DNA from: Callorhinus ursinus
Lineage: Eukaryota > Chordata > Mammalia > Carnivora > Otariidae
Direction of reading: 5' to 3'
Assembly (NCBI RefSeq): GCF_003265705.1
Contig: NW_020312827.1
Span: forward strand, 14,504,120-14,568,119
Length of the DNA: 64,000 nt
The notes below the pieces were generated by a model that saw only the letters and a list, made by a program, of their open reading frames with translations, did not search any database and had not been told where the DNA came from. A program made the position numbers and the translations under genes. The number at the start of each line of letters is the position of its first letter. Within the stretch, counting starts at the first letter, position 1. Shown here one piece after another: positions 38,049 through 50,229 of this stretch.

Positions 38049-38690
38049 CAGTTGATTCTTATTATTTGCAGAGGTTATGTTCTATAAAGTCTCCTCGGAT
38101 GCTGAGTTAGTGAATATGGAACTGTTGCTTCTAGAGGAAAGACAGGGTTAGGTTCCTGAGAGCCCCTGGTCACCACATTTTTATCCACTGATCACTACGT
38201 AACCTCGTTTTATGTGTGTTTCTGTTTAAAGACATTTTATGTAATAAATATTGCCGATTCATTAACATTGAACCCACGGCAACAGCACTGTAGCTTGTGC
38301 CTGCTGGAGGCTTACCTAGCACACATATTTTCTCCATAAAGCAATCACAACCTTGCACTTAGGAGCACTAGAAAGCACTTCAGCACCATGCTTGAGTGCT
38401 ATTTTAAACAATGAAATGACCAACAAAAAGCAAAAATATGTGAAAAATATGGCACTAAATAGATCATGAAAAGGACACTTGCTTACAGTATCAGAGCCAC
38501 AGCAGGAAGGCAGAGCGTGGCTTTGTTCGACCGCAGCTGGGGACGTGTGTGTGGATGACAGATGTTTTGCTGCTCTGCACATGTCCGCAAGTGACTGCGA
38601 AAGTCCTGTGAGTATTGTTTCTGGGTTACAAATAAATTTTAGCAAGTAGAAGAATTTGCATATGTGGCATCTGTGAATAAGGACCGACTG
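38049..38690. mobile_element. DNA transposon fossil with terminal inverted repeats
   Basis: The left end CAGTTGATTCTTATTATTTG and the inverted right end CAGTCGGTCCTTATTCAC agree at about 13 of the first 16 positions. The inside (gttatgttctataaagtc, gggttaggttcctgagagcc, ttatgtgtgtttctgtttaaagac) matches a non-autonomous mammalian element I recall as Tigger/pogo-like, though the family name is not certain. No transposase remnant is visible. Confidence 0.7.
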
Positions 38691-38709
38691 TCTTTTTCAA
38701 TCCAGCACA

Positions 38710-39245
38710 TGAAGACTTTATTTCAATTCAATATATTTATTAAACACATGTGCCAGGCTCTGTGATGGGTTCTGAGATATTAATTAGATGTTCTTTGCCT
38801 CCCCCTTTTAAAAGGTTTTATTTATTTACTTTAGCGATAGAGAGAGACATACAGCATGAGTGGAAGGGTCAGAGAAAGAGAGAGAGAGAGAGAGAGAATC
38901 TCAAGCAGACTCCACACTGGGTGTGGAGCCCAGTGCGGAGCTCGGTCCCAGGACCCTGAGATTGTGACCTGAACCGAAACCAAGAGTCGGATGCTTAACC
39001 AACAACCAACTGCACCACCCGGGTGCCCTAGATGTTCTTTGCTCTTAAGGAGTTTCCATACTGGTGGCAAGGGGGATTAAAACTATGACGCTAGATGAAT
39101 ACATACTCCAGAGGAGAGAGACACAGTTCTGTGGGAATATGGAGGAAGGAGTTGAGAGTAACTCAGGATGGAATTCTCAGTGGGGGGAGAGTTTTAGATA
39201 GTCTTGAGAGACATTTTGAGAGTTTCCTACATCACAGAAAAAAGG
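38710..39245 (-). mobile_element. L2 fragment, split by SINEC
   Basis: Antisense L2 end (tttattaaacacatgtgccaggctctg) resumes after the SINE with cttaaggagtttccatactgg. Confidence 0.65.
38799..39028 (-). mobile_element. SINEC, full length, nested in L2
   Basis: It is flanked by TAGATGTTCTTTGC (38785-38798 and 39029-39042), an exact 14-bp target-site duplication. Confidence 0.97.
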
Positions 39246-39269
39246 AAGTAATTGGTCAGAACGACCTCA

Positions 39270-39680
39270 CTTCCCCCCACCCCAACTCTGCCAGACTACC
39301 TACATCTGCACTCACTGCCCCGCCTTTATTCCTTAATGGATGAAGTGCGTCTGCTCCTCCCATGTATGCTGGGGACCCCACCACGTATGCTCTTTTGGTC
39401 TCCTCCCTTCTCCCAAACGATCACCCTCTCCCCATCTACTTGAATCTTCCCACTAGTGTGTGAACTCACTTCAGGATCTTCCAGCATCCCCTTGTTCCAC
39501 ATTTCCTGTGGCCACCAGCTAATTCCTTTATGCCCTTCACAGCCAAATGTCTGGAAAGAGTTGTCTGGAATCATGGTCTCTACTTTCCCACCCCACCACC
39601 TTTCTAAGCCACCTCTTCACAGGGGCTGTTCTGACTGAGGTCACCAGTAGCCATTGCACTCCATTGTCTGTTCTTGTATC
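39270..39680 (+). mobile_element. L2, internal (ORF2) region
   Basis: Sense L2 coding-region remnant: tggaaagagttgtctggaatcatgg, then ggctgttctgactgaggtcaccag. Confidence 0.65.
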
Positions 39681-39689
39681 TTAATTATC

Positions 39690-40000
39690 AATTAGGATGC
39701 TTTAGCTGCATGTGGCAGAATGTCCCATTCAAAGAAGCTTAGACAGCAAGGACATTTACTATTAAGTGAGTTATTTCTCACTGAACAAGGGGCTGCCATT
39801 GTTGGCTCAGCTGTTTTGTAATGCCATCAAGGACCCGGGTTTGTCCAGCTTTCCGCCCTGCCTCACTTCATCACATTGGCAAATGCTCCCCGGATGGTGG
39901 CAAGAGGGCTGCAGAAGCTCCAGCAAGCATTATGTTATCTAAACGCAGGGAGGGAAGTGAAGGGGCTTTTCCTTATATTTCTCTTTTCATCAGGGAGGAC
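39690..40000. repeat. Ancient interspersed repeat, family not assigned
   Basis: The pattern tagctgcatgtggcagaatg, attcaaagaagcttagaca, then gagttatttctcactgaacaagg resembles a mammalian-wide repeat whose name I cannot assign. A related piece is at 50230-50700. Confidence 0.45.
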
Positions 40001-41072
40001 TTTTCCCCCCTAGGAGCCCTATAGCACACTTCTCCTTAAAACAAACCCTAAACCAGTCAGTGTTAAAGGGGAAGGGTATTATCATTATTGGCTTGGACCA
40101 ATTAAGAATTACTACCTGAACTTGTGACTGGGGCCCATGTTCTTTAAACATGTTGCCATTTAACCAACATATGCTTGAAACTGGGTGTGTTGGCAAGGTG
40201 GGGAGAGGGGCAGCATCAGCTGCATCTTCCTTGACACCTTGAGGCCATTCAAACAGTTGACCGCTTCTTCCTTCTTAAAGCATTTCACTTCTATTGCTTG
40301 CTTTGTGACATTATTTCCTTGGAGGTTTTCCTTCAGTTGTCATGGCTGCTCCTCACTTTCCTGTTGGCTCCTTCTCTGGTGCTCTCCTTCCAAATGGCGG
40401 CATGCCCAAGCACTTGGACTTGTCCCTGTGGTCTCTGTCTGTGGTTCTCCCTCAGTGATGTCAGCAGCCCTAGCACCTCCCAACTGTGTATCTCCAAATT
40501 TGCACATCCACCTGCCCCCTTGACATTTCTGCTCACCTGTCTAGTGGCCCGTTCCAGCTCCAAAGATTGAAACAGGACTGTGGACTTCCATCCCAAACCT
40601 GCTTCTCCCCAAGATTTCCTCTTCTCAATAAATGGCACCACCATGGATAGATATAATTGCTCAAACAAAAATCTAGGCATGTTGCATGGGTGAGTCCTTT
40701 CTTTTCTGCCCCTTGACACTTCACATCCATTCATCAATAAGTCATGCCAACTGTGACCTCTAAAACGTACCCAGGATATGTTCCTGCCACTCTAGTCCGA
40801 TGCATCTTCTTAGCTGGATGGCTGACATAGCCTTTTTATTGCTTTCCCTCCTGTTCTCCATAATCCGTTCCTCACAGGGCAACCAAAATGATCTTTAAAC
40901 ATGTAAATCAGATCCTATCATACCCACAGGTTACAATTCACAAATAGTGCCCCTGTCCCCTTGGCATTAACTGTGAGCCTCTGATGCTTGCTTGCAAAGC
41001 CCCGTGTGAGGGCTGTTGCTTACTTCCTCTCTAAACCTCATCTAGAGTCTAGCCCTCCCTAGGTTTATTTCT

Positions 41073-41299
41073 TTATTTCTTTTTTTAAAGATTTTATTTA
41101 TTTATTTGAGAGAGAGAAAAAGAGAGAGAGAGCGAGCCCATGCACATGCAAGCAGGGGGAGGGGCAGAAGGAGAAGCAGACTCCCTGCTGAGTGAAGAGT
41201 CCAGTGAGGGATTCAATCCCACTGAGATCCCCCTGAGATCATGACCTGAGCCAAAGTCAGACGTTAACCAATGCTTAACCAACTGAGTCACCCAGGCAC
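41073..41299 (-). mobile_element. SINEC, full length, nested in L2
   Basis: It is flanked by CCTAGGTTTATTTCT (from 41058) and CCTAGGCTTATTTCT (from 41300). Confidence 0.95.
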
Positions 41300-41464
41300 C
41301 CCTAGGCTTATTTCTGTTACTTGAATAAACCAGTCCCTTCTTATCTTAGCCTCTGTAGGACCTTTTATTCTCCTGAAATTCTCTCCCATTGGATCTTCAT
41401 GTGACTTGTTCCTCCTCACCTCTGACACCTTGGTCCAAATGTCATCTCCTCAGAGATGCTTTTC

Positions 41465-41679
41465 TTTTCTTTTTTTAAATTTTATTTTATTATGTTATGT
41501 TAGCCACCACACATTACATCATTAGTTTTTGATGTAGTGTTCCATGATTCATTGTTTGCATATAACACCCAGTGCTCCATTCAGTATGTGCCCTCTTTAA
41601 TACCCATCACCAGGCTAACCCATCCCCCCGCCCCCCTCCCCTCTAGAACCCTTCGTTTGTTTCTCAGAGTCCACAGTCT
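41465..41679 (-). mobile_element. Young L1, 5'-truncated, nested in L2
   Basis: It reads ttattatgttatgttagccacc and onward in antisense, ending at agtccacagtct. It is flanked by CTCAGAGATGCTTTTC on both sides. Confidence 0.93.
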
Positions 41680-41949
41680 CTCAGAGATGCTTTTCTGTCC
41701 ACCCACTTGCGCAGGTCACACTCTGTCAGCACACTGTTGTCATTGTCTGCAACTTGCCTGTCACTCACTGAAAATGTTTTTTGTTTATTAATTTAGTAAG
41801 CTAAAACTAAATTAATAAATTTAAAACTCTAAGATGACATCTCCATGAAATCAAGGGAAGAGAGAGTTTTAAGAAGGGAACCTTCATTGCCAAAGTTAAA
41901 TGCTCTACAAAGACTGAAGAAGACCACGATGATGATGTGGTAAGGACAA

Positions 41950-42200
41950 TGACAACTAATGTTTATTGTTACTATTCATTAATACTGAGCTGGCAGAGGG
42001 GCAGGCATTTTGCATACATTATCTTATTTAATCCTGGCAGTGTGTCTGTTGTTGGGGAATGTCATCATTCCCATTTTATACAGGAGAACAATGAGGCTTA
42101 GGGAGCTCAGGCACAGTGCCTGGCACACTGTAGCTTTCAATTAATGTTCGCTGTGTGAGTAAATGAATTTTGCCAAGGTCCTGGAGCCGGCAAATGGTAC
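41950..42200 (-). mobile_element. MIR
   Basis: Antisense MIR (ggcaggcattttgcatacattatcttatttaatcctggc, then ccattttatacaggagaacaatgagg). Confidence 0.75.
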
Positions 42201-42443
42201 AGTTGAGTGTCTAACCCAGGTCTGAGTAGAACCAAAGTCCAGGTTTATGAACAACTGGACTATATTTCCTCAGATGATGTTTGAAATACTGAATTACCTC
42301 TTAACAGATTGAGAAAGAGAAGTATAATGTAGGATAGGTGATTTTTATTTATTTTGAAATCATGATAAGTAAAATTAATTTTGAGACCAACAGCCTTCTG
42401 AATTTTGGATTCCATCAAATCTTTTGAAGGGACAGATGAGTTC

Positions 42444-42582
42444 TTTTTTTTTTTTTTTAAAGTACGCTCCATGCCCAGCCTGGAACCCAATGTGGGGCTT
42501 GAACTCATGACCCCGAGATCAAGACCTGAGCCGAGATTAAGAGTTGGACGCCCAACCAACTGAGCCACCCAGGTGACCCAGG
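42444..42582 (-). mobile_element. Short SINEC subtype
   Basis: A poly-T leads straight into aagtacgctccatgcccagcc without the GA-rich body, ending gagccacccaggtgaccc. It is flanked by GACAGATGAGTTCT and GATAGATGAGTTCT. Confidence 0.9.
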
Positions 42583-42809
42583 ATAGATGAGTTCTGTAAA
42601 AGTGTTAGTGATGAACCCAGATTGAGTGATTTCTTTATTAATATACCCTGAAGGATGAATTCTAATGATAAATCCAGGTTCATTATGCAGGAAAACTGTT
42701 AAAGCTTGGTCTTTGGGATGAGTGCAGTAAGAATCCCACTTGGATGATGCTGTGGGTGAGCTATCTGGAACCGAGTTCATGTTTGACATACAAGTAGAGC
42801 ACCCGGTGT

Positions 42810-43330
42810 TCGATGCCTTCTGGATGTGTTGGTTTCAGTTTATTCCATGATGAGACACATGCTCAGCACACTTGTAGGCTGATGGAGACTTCACAGAACA
42901 TCAAGGACATAGTCTTTGCCCTTGCTGAGTTCTTGCTGAGTTCACATTCTGATTGGGGTGCTGAAACATGCCTGTGGACGAAAGCAAGATCGCAGGTAAA
43001 ACCTGTTAATTGAGTAGATGAAGAATGTGCGTACAAGATGTATTGGAATAAGAAATGGAAGGAGCAGATGGTTTTGAACTTCTATTATTTAGGGGCAGGA
43101 ATGTGCATGGACTGGTGGAAGGAAAGGGGAGGGAGAATAGTTTAGGCACAGGCAAGCTGGCCCATTTGCATGATTTGCCCAAGGGGCAGAAAGGGTGGAG
43201 CCCCCTGCCCAGGAATCAGAGGAGGGCTTGGAAAGAGGATTAGAGAAGTAACTGTCAGTGGAGGAAGTGAGATGTGGGCTGGTTGTGTGGAGCTACTTGG
43301 GGTTTCCCAGACCTGATGTGACATGAAGGG
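42810..43330 (-). mobile_element. L2-derived region, diverged
   Basis: Patches of antisense L2 are visible (tttgcccttgctgagttc, acattctgattggggtg). The assignment is weak. Confidence 0.4.
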
Positions 43331-43546
43331 ATGTTTATAAAGGATAAATCTTGCAGTAGGTGTGGGGCATTTGAGAGCAAACCAGATTCAAACTGGAAAT
43401 ACTAGTTAGGGCAAGGTTTCTAAACATCAGCCTTTCCTGTGCCACCTTTGCTTTAAAATGTTTGTGGCCATATTTAGATACACCCTATAACACTACTTAA
43501 TTTGCTTTTTTTCTTTAAGTTGATTTAACTTTTAAAAACTTAAATA

Positions 43547-43742
43547 GGGACGCCTGGGTGGCTCAGTCGGTTAAGCAGCTGCCTTTGGCTCAGGTCATGA
43601 TCCTGGGGTCCTAGGATAGAGCCCCACATCAGGCTCCCTGCTCAGCGGGGAGCCTGCTTCTCCCTCTGCCCCTCCCCCTGCTTGTGCTCGCTCTCTGTTT
43701 CTCTCTCTCTCTCTGACAAATAAATAAATAAAATCTTTAAAT
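43547..43742 (+). mobile_element. SINEC, first of a tandem pair
   Basis: The head is gggacgcctgggtggctcag and the tail aaataaataaataaaatctttaaat. It is flanked by AAAACTTAAATA at 43535-43546 and 43743-43754. Confidence 0.97.
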
Positions 43743-43760
43743 AAAACTTAAATAAATTTA

Positions 43761-43960
43761 GGGCGCCTGGGTGGCTCAGTTGTTAAGCGTTTGCCTTCGG
43801 CTCAGGTCATGATCCCAGGGTCCTGGGAACGAGTCCCACATCGGGCTCCCTGCTCAGCAGAAGACCTGCTTCTCCCTGCTTCTCCCACTCCCCCTGCTTG
43901 TGTTCCTGCTCTCGCTGTGTCTCTCTCTGTCAAATAAATAAATTAAATCTTTAAAAAAAA
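43761..43960 (+). mobile_element. SINEC, second of a tandem pair
   Basis: The head is gggcgcctgggtggctcag and the tail caaataaataaattaaatctttaaaaa. It is flanked by AAAACTTAAATAAATTTA at 43743-43760 and 43961-43978. Confidence 0.97.
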
Positions 43961-44299
43961 AAAACTTAAATAAATTTAGCTTTGCCTTAAGCAATATCTA
44001 CCCACTATTTAGTTCCTATTTTTCTTTAAATTGACCCCTTCTTTTAAAAACTGAAATAAATTTAGCCTTACCCTAAGCAATGGTATCTATGAAATCCTAG
44101 GTATTCTGCAGTACTTCTGTTTTGGTGCTCATTAAAATAAACGCACGGCCATTAAAAAATGTTTCATCTGCGTGTCACCTAATGCCATCTTGTGTACCAC
44201 CAGTGGGTCCTGTACTACACTCTTGGGAACACTCAGAGCACTGTTATAGCTCTCTGGTTGTGACATGATGAATTGAGTAAATGGGTTCAGCTGCATTCA

Positions 44300-45320
44300 T
44301 TAAGTACTTACCGTGTACAAACCACTGTGCCAGAGGAGATGAAAATAGGAAGTATATGCAGTCTTTGTTTTAATGGATTTGGAGCAAGGCAGCGGGAGAA
44401 TGGCACACTGGTAAGAAGGTGAGATGTAGGCTTGATGAGGCCAATTCCAGCTGTTGGAGCAGCTCTCATTATGTCATTGGACAGCAGCTCTGTCCTGGGC
44501 AGTGGAGTGAACTTCATCTATAGAATCGGGGCTGGTAAGCTCTCCTTAATTCCAGTTCACTTCAGCAAGTCCTTGCCATAGACTCCATGATGCTTTTGCA
44601 GATATGAAGGAGAGTACAGTGTTTGAGTGAGTGATATACCAGAAAATGAAGGGTGAAGTGGTGGGGGTGAGTGGGAGGGTGGGGAGCAGAATGGGGTGAG
44701 GACCTCAAGAGAGATGCGGTGAGTGAGTGTATGCTCAGGGCTTAGGAGAGAGGATGAGTTCATAGCCAGCTCTGGGGACCACAGAAGGCTTTCTGGAAGA
44801 CCTGGCACTTCAGATGGACTTTGAAGGATGAAATGATATAAAAGGCATTGATGGAGAGGGTCCAGCAGAGGGAAGGACATCCACAAGGCACCAAAGAGGG
44901 AAACGGAGGCCCTTGCTTGGAAGAAGAGCAAGTATCCAGTTGTCCTGTGGCAATGTGGGAAGATGAAGGTGGAAAAGAAGGCTGGGATCTTGTGGACACT
45001 CTAGACTCTGGGCTGAGTGTGGATTTCTTTCCATAGGCAATCAAGAGACCTTGACGGCTATGACATGGGATGTGTTGCACTTTATGAAACCACTAATGGA
45101 TATGAATCCACATCCAGTGGATGATGATGAAGAATAGCAAGCTGGGGACTATCAGGGTAATCTGGGTGATGAATAATGAGATCCTGAATGGTCACATGAC
45201 AGAGTTCTGGGCTAGAGGGACCAATGAGGGAGTGAAGAAGAAAGATCTAAACAGAGGGTCAGTGTAGAAGTCTGGGGAGAGACCAGCCACCAGCAGCACA
45301 GTGGAGTCAGTCCTTTCCCT
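44300..45320 (-). mobile_element. L2, long 3' fragment
   Basis: Antisense L2: cattaagtacttaccgtgtacaaacc, gaaggctttctggaagacctgg, ggactttgaaggatg, then the downstream gatttcttt..ggcaatcaagagacc region. Confidence 0.7.
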
Positions 45321-46689
45321 TAAATTACAAGAAGAGAGTGGTGTCATCCAGGAGGTATGGAATACTGGGGAATGTTGATTGTATGTAGGGGAAATAAGAT
45401 AATGGTTGTAGTTCTAGCATATGTGGGTGAGGGTGAGCAGGCATCTTACAGGTAATTTTCTTGCTGGGAAGGAGCAGAAGCAGTCCAGGCTCTGTTAATT
45501 CCTTTTATTTTGTCTTTAATTATACACAAGGATAAATAGCTGTATAATTTCCATGTGGACTTGCAAGCTCCAGAGGCATTTATGTTGCACTGAAAATGGA
45601 CATTATTGTTCTTGACTTGTACAAGGGTACCATGTCCTGGGAAACTGGCCTACAGTATACTGTGAAAAGTCATTTGAGTGACTTGTTTTTACCCATAGTC
45701 CTTTCCCCTGCAATATCCCTCTACGGAGGGACACTTACATAACAGGATTCTTCTATTCCAACTCCTGTTTTCCACTTGATATGGACGTGACATCCAGTAG
45801 CTGTGGATGCAGTTCAGCTTCTACACAGAGAGGAATCTAATTTGAATACTTTTAAGCAAACAGCAGACGAAGACTTAAAAAGAGGGGGGTCCGAAATGTG
45901 ACTTGCCACTGCACAGCAAAGAGAAGGATGGTCCTTTGTTGACGGTGGCACCTGTTCCCTGAAATTTTCCTGGAGCACCATCTACATTTATGAATCTCCA
46001 AAATCCATCTATTTTCATTTAGTTTCTGCTCGTATACTTCTTGTTCTTTTATCTATTTTATATAATGCCTAGCTCTGTAGTATCTGAGGTGAAACGCACC
46101 AATTTTTAATTGCAACGAAGAGGGCAAAGCTGCTCTGGGCAGGAAGTGGAGGCGAATTCTTCTAACGGGAACTTCTTTGGGGACTGTGACTCACTCGCCT
46201 GCATCCCCATCATAGTTCCAGCAAATCTATAGCCAATTTAGGGGTACAAAAGAAGGGAGAAGGCTCTGTTAGGCAGATCCGTGTTCCCAGTTATCAAAGA
46301 CGCCAGCGCTGTCTCCTAGCTAATAGGAACCCAAAGTGAGTGTGCCCTGTGGATGCTGCCAGATGCTTCTGAAGGGGCACCTTAACATTTTATGGTCCCA
46401 GATACTGCACACTTAAAAATAGTGTCTACCTGAAGACTGGCTATTAGGTAGACACGAAACTTTTGGAATCTGTTACCGTATCTAGGTTTCCATTTTGCTG
46501 AAGAGGCAACACATGTACGAAATGTTCAGAGTGAAGTTTATTCTTTTAAATGAATAAATGGAAGGTTTGGTGAAATGATGTATTTAACTTTTAGCATGAT
46601 TTTCTTCCTGCATCAAATTTTCTTTTTAAATGACAGAACCTCGTTATAATGTGGCCGTAAAGGAATGCATTCCTTCATGTATCTATTTA

Positions 46690-46745
46690 TTCATTTAACA
46701 AATATTTATGTACTGTCTGCCAGGCTCTGTGCAGGACTCTTGCAC
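46690..46745 (-). mobile_element. L2 3'-end scrap
   Basis: It reads tcatttaacaaatatttatg, then ctgccaggctctgtgcaggact. Confidence 0.6.
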
Positions 46746-47439
46746 ATAAGAATAAGAACCATGTACTTTTAACTGTTTCCCAAGGGAAATGTTCTATTGT
46801 ACTACATTAATTCTAAGATGCATTATTCTCATTACACATCTGAAATCAGAATGTGTCTTTCTACCAATGATATATAATCATTTAGTTGGCAATATTAGTT
46901 TTCTGGAAGTACATAAAATGATGATGCATTTTGTAATTGATGATGGATTGTATTTTATAGGAAATATGTGCACAATACTATTATTGGTACTATGCTTTGA
47001 CCCATATTATGGCCCCATTTGGGGTTCAATACCAACGTTAAGCCTCTAGTTTTAGGCACTGGGGTTGGTCCAGGGATGCCAGAACTCAGATGCCCAGATG
47101 TCCAGATTAGGAGAAAAGTTGGTCAGAAGGCAGACCGAGAGCCAGTGGTTCAAGCTTTATAGGCAGTGACAGCAGGGTGGACAGAAATTCTCTAAAGCCT
47201 CACCTCTTTGCATCTTCTTTGCCTCTCTGCTCTGCTGCATAAATTCAGGCAGTGTGACTCTTCCAGACAGTAGAGCGGAGCAGGAAGGATGAGAAATGAA
47301 TGGCATTAGCACTATATTGTCAGAGAATGGAGAGTAGCATCAGTGTGAGGACCTGGTGATAACGTGAACAGCGAAGTTATAGTGATGGCGCCATCCACTT
47401 ATTGAGTGTCCTACTTTTGCCCATTTCAAAAACACCATT

Positions 47440-48330
47440 TTTCAGCTTTATTGAACTTTGTTAATTATAATTGACAACTAAAATTGGAATTTATTTAAAT
47501 CGTAAATATATTTAAAGTGCACAATGTGGTGATTTGACCTATGTATTCGTTGTGAAAAGATTTCCACTAATGAGTTAATTGAGACATCCATCACCTCACA
47601 TATTTACCTTTTTTTTTTTGGTAAGAACACTTAAGTTCTACTTTCTTAGTAAATTTCAGCTGTGCAATATAGTATGATCGACTGCAGTCACCATGTTATC
47701 CATTAGATCCTCAGACCTTACTTATCTTACAGCCTTTTGCTAGTGTCTGCCTATCTCCTCTAGCCTCTGCTCTGACAACTACCATTCTACTCTGTTTTGA
47801 GTTTGACTTTTTTAAGAAAAGATTCCACATATAAGTGATACCATGCAATATTTCTCTTTCTCTGGCTTATTTCACTTAGCATAATGCTTTCTAGTTTCAT
47901 CCATGTTGTTGCAAATGGCAGAATATCCTTCTTTTTAAAGGCTGACTAGTATTCCATTGTGTGCGTATCTATATACCCGTATATCTGTAAATCACATTTT
48001 CTTTATCTATTTATCCATTGATGGATGCTTAGGTTGTTTCTATACCATGGCTATTGTGAATAATGCTGCAAGATAGTGATTTCATTTCCTTTGGGGATAT
48101 ACCCAGGGGTGGGTGGGTGTGATTGCTGGGTCATACAGTAGTTCTATTTTTACTTTCTTGGGGAATCTCCATACTGTTTTCCAAGGTGGCTGCATTGATT
48201 TACATTCCCACCAGCGGTGCACAAGGGTTCCCTTTTCTCCACAGCCTCAACATTTGTAATCTGTTGTCTTTTTGATAACAGACATTCTAACAGTGTGAGG
48301 TGATATCTTATTGTGGTTTTGAGTCAAGTA
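47440..48330 (-). mobile_element. Old L1 (L1M-type), about 0.9 kb
   Basis: Antisense old L1: cagctttattgaactttgttaattat, aaagtgcacaatgtggtgatttgac, ggcttatttcacttagcataatgc, cagcggtgcacaagggttcc. Confidence 0.9.
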
Positions 48331-48364
48331 TGTCACTTAAAAAAAGAAAACCCCTGCAAGATAA

Positions 48365-48490
48365 ATATTCATTGAGCATCATTATCTCCCTTGTTTTATG
48401 TGTGAACCGGGGGCTCAGAGAAGGTAAATAACTTGCCCAGCTTCATACAGTTAGTACGTCCCAGAAGCAGGATTCAGCTTTGAATCATCA
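48365..48490 (-). mobile_element. MIR fragment
   Basis: Antisense MIR core: gggctcagagaaggtaaataacttgccc. Confidence 0.75.
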
Positions 48491-48505
48491 AAGTCCACTC
48501 CATTT

Positions 48506-48515
48506 CCTTCCTTCC

Positions 48516-48596
<81 letters not shown>

Positions 48597-48634
48597 TTTC
48601 TTTCTTTCTTCTTTCTTGTTTCTTTCTTTCTTTT
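48506..48634. repeat. (TTTC)n microsatellite
   Basis: About 30 tetranucleotide units, nearly perfect from 48517 to 48592, with ttcttt interruptions after that. Confidence 0.97.
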
Positions 48635-48823
48635 TTAAAAGATTTTATTTATTTATTTGAAAGAGAGAATGAGAGAGAGAGAGCATGAGAAGGGGGAGGG
48701 CCAGAGGGAGAAGCAGACTCCCTGCTGAGCAGGGAGCCCAATGTGGGACTTGATCCTGGGACTCCAGGATCATGACCTGAGCTGAGGGCAGTTGCTTAAC
48801 CAACTGAGCCACCCAGGCGTCCC
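48506..48823 (-). mobile_element. SINEC with tail expanded into (TTTC)n
   Basis: Body and head lie at about 48637-48823. The A-rich tail side (48506-48634) has become a (CTTT)n tract. TCCACTCCATTT flanks the whole unit (48494-48505 and 48824-48835), which shows that the microsatellite lies inside the insertion. Confidence 0.95.
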
Positions 48824-49509
48824 TCCACTCCATTTTCAACATCCTGCTGGACATCCCACAGTCTCAGAATGTGCAGGGACATTGTGTCCAATCATCAGAG
48901 ATCCCAGAAGCCCACCAGGGTCGGAGCAGTACATGGACAATTACATACAGTAGCATCAGAATCCAGTATTAGGGCCAGTAAGCAGAATTCCACCAATGTC
49001 TTAAGTCACGTCCCTGTGTGCTGTAGCCCAGGTGCACGGACTGCACAAGGTTGGGAGGGGGAAGATGCCCTCCAGACCCAGGGAAGTAACTGACAGCCGG
49101 GTGGCTTAAGTGCTGAGGTTCAAGAATTTCTTACTTCACTCTAATCAGACCCCCACAGAACAGAAGTGCTGTTATAGCTAAGATTCCAGAAATCAGTAAT
49201 GGGTATTTTAGTAAAGCCCCTGATACCAAGATCAGCTTGCTGTAGGGGTGAGCTCATGGTCTATAGCTGGGAGCTGATGAATAATTTTAATTATGTGGCT
49301 AATATCTGTGGGGGATGTTCTGCTTTCAATGGATTCCTTTTAGATTTTGATCGCATATGTATCTTAAGGAAATTTAAAATGTTTGGTTCATTATTTAGAA
49401 TCACTATGTTATTTTGCTTAGAGGTATTGAATAGACAAGAAGAATTTTACATATTCTAAGAAAGGGTCCAAGCTTTCAAACACCACAGGTAGCTATTCAA
49501 ATGTGGGAA

Positions 49510-49553
49510 TGGAGTCCCAGGATCAAGTCCCTCATCGGGCTCCCTGCTCAGTT
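49510..49553 (+). mobile_element. SINEC internal scrap
   Basis: Only gagtcccaggatcaagtccc through ctccctgctca of the SINE body is present, with no head or tail. Confidence 0.6.
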
Positions 49554-50229
49554 GACCACCTAAACCTTTCTGATTTCTTCTCATGAGGGTAAATGAACAA
49601 AGTAGATTTTTATTAATTCGGAGGAAATATCTCCTCTACATTGTGAGAAAGTCATCCTTCTAATGATGCATGTAACACCACCACTGTCACCTTTGTCATC
49701 ATGTCTTTGTCAATAGTTTAACGTTTATTAAGCTCCTAACTGCTCTTTGCCTACAAAGAGGCTTGTTCCCCATCTTTTATGTATTTTCTAATATAAGAAC
49801 AAACAGATGAAGAAGCACATATGAGAAATACATTGAAAAGAATTAGACTGTTCTGTTAGAATATTAATGAAAGTGCAGTGAGAAATTTACGACCTATTTG
49901 AGGGTGCTAACAGTGATTGTATTTCGATGTTTTCTAAAGGTAGAAGGCAACATCATTAAGACAGCAAGAGGGGAAGGTCAGGACAGTATCCTTGAAGTTG
50001 CATGTTAAATTTAGGTGGAGACAGAGAAAGCTGGTACTTTTTCAGGTCAGGAATTGATCCTAATGGCAACGATGCTGCTGGAATTGGTGCTCTGAAGACC
50101 AATCAGAATCTCTTTGGGCCTTTGCCAAGTAGCCCTATGAGGCCACTTGTAAGTTTGGATTGATTGAGACATGAGCCTAATGGGCATAAACACAGTCACT
50201 GGGTCAGCCGATGGATCAGTTAGGATGAT

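Larger units (their letters stand above)
40240..41780 (+). mobile_element. Long L2, split by SINEC and L1
   Basis: Sense L2 across about 1.1 kb of its own sequence: cttctcaataaatggcaccaccatgg, accaaaatgatctttaaacatg, aaatcagatcctatcatac, ccaaatgtcatctcctcagag. It is interrupted by the SINE at 41073 and the L1 at 41465. Confidence 0.8.
43491..44090. repeat. About 84-bp tandem duplication hosting two SINEs
   Basis: Unit A (43491-43546 plus 43979-44000) and unit B (44003-44090) share cacta.tta.tt, ttctttaa.ttga, cttttaaaaact, aaataaatttagc and ctaagcaat. Unit A is split by the two SINEs listed next. Confidence 0.8.

Noticed and set aside
43547..43625. tRNA-like heads of the SINEs as tRNA genes
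   Set aside because: The A/B-box-like parts belong to tRNA-Lys-derived SINEs with CT-rich bodies and A-rich tails; no free cloverleaf with a mature 3' end is present.
48506..48634. CRISPR-like array in the TTTC tract and the SINE clusters
   Set aside because: Simple tetranucleotide repeat and dispersed retroposons; no repeat-spacer periodicity.
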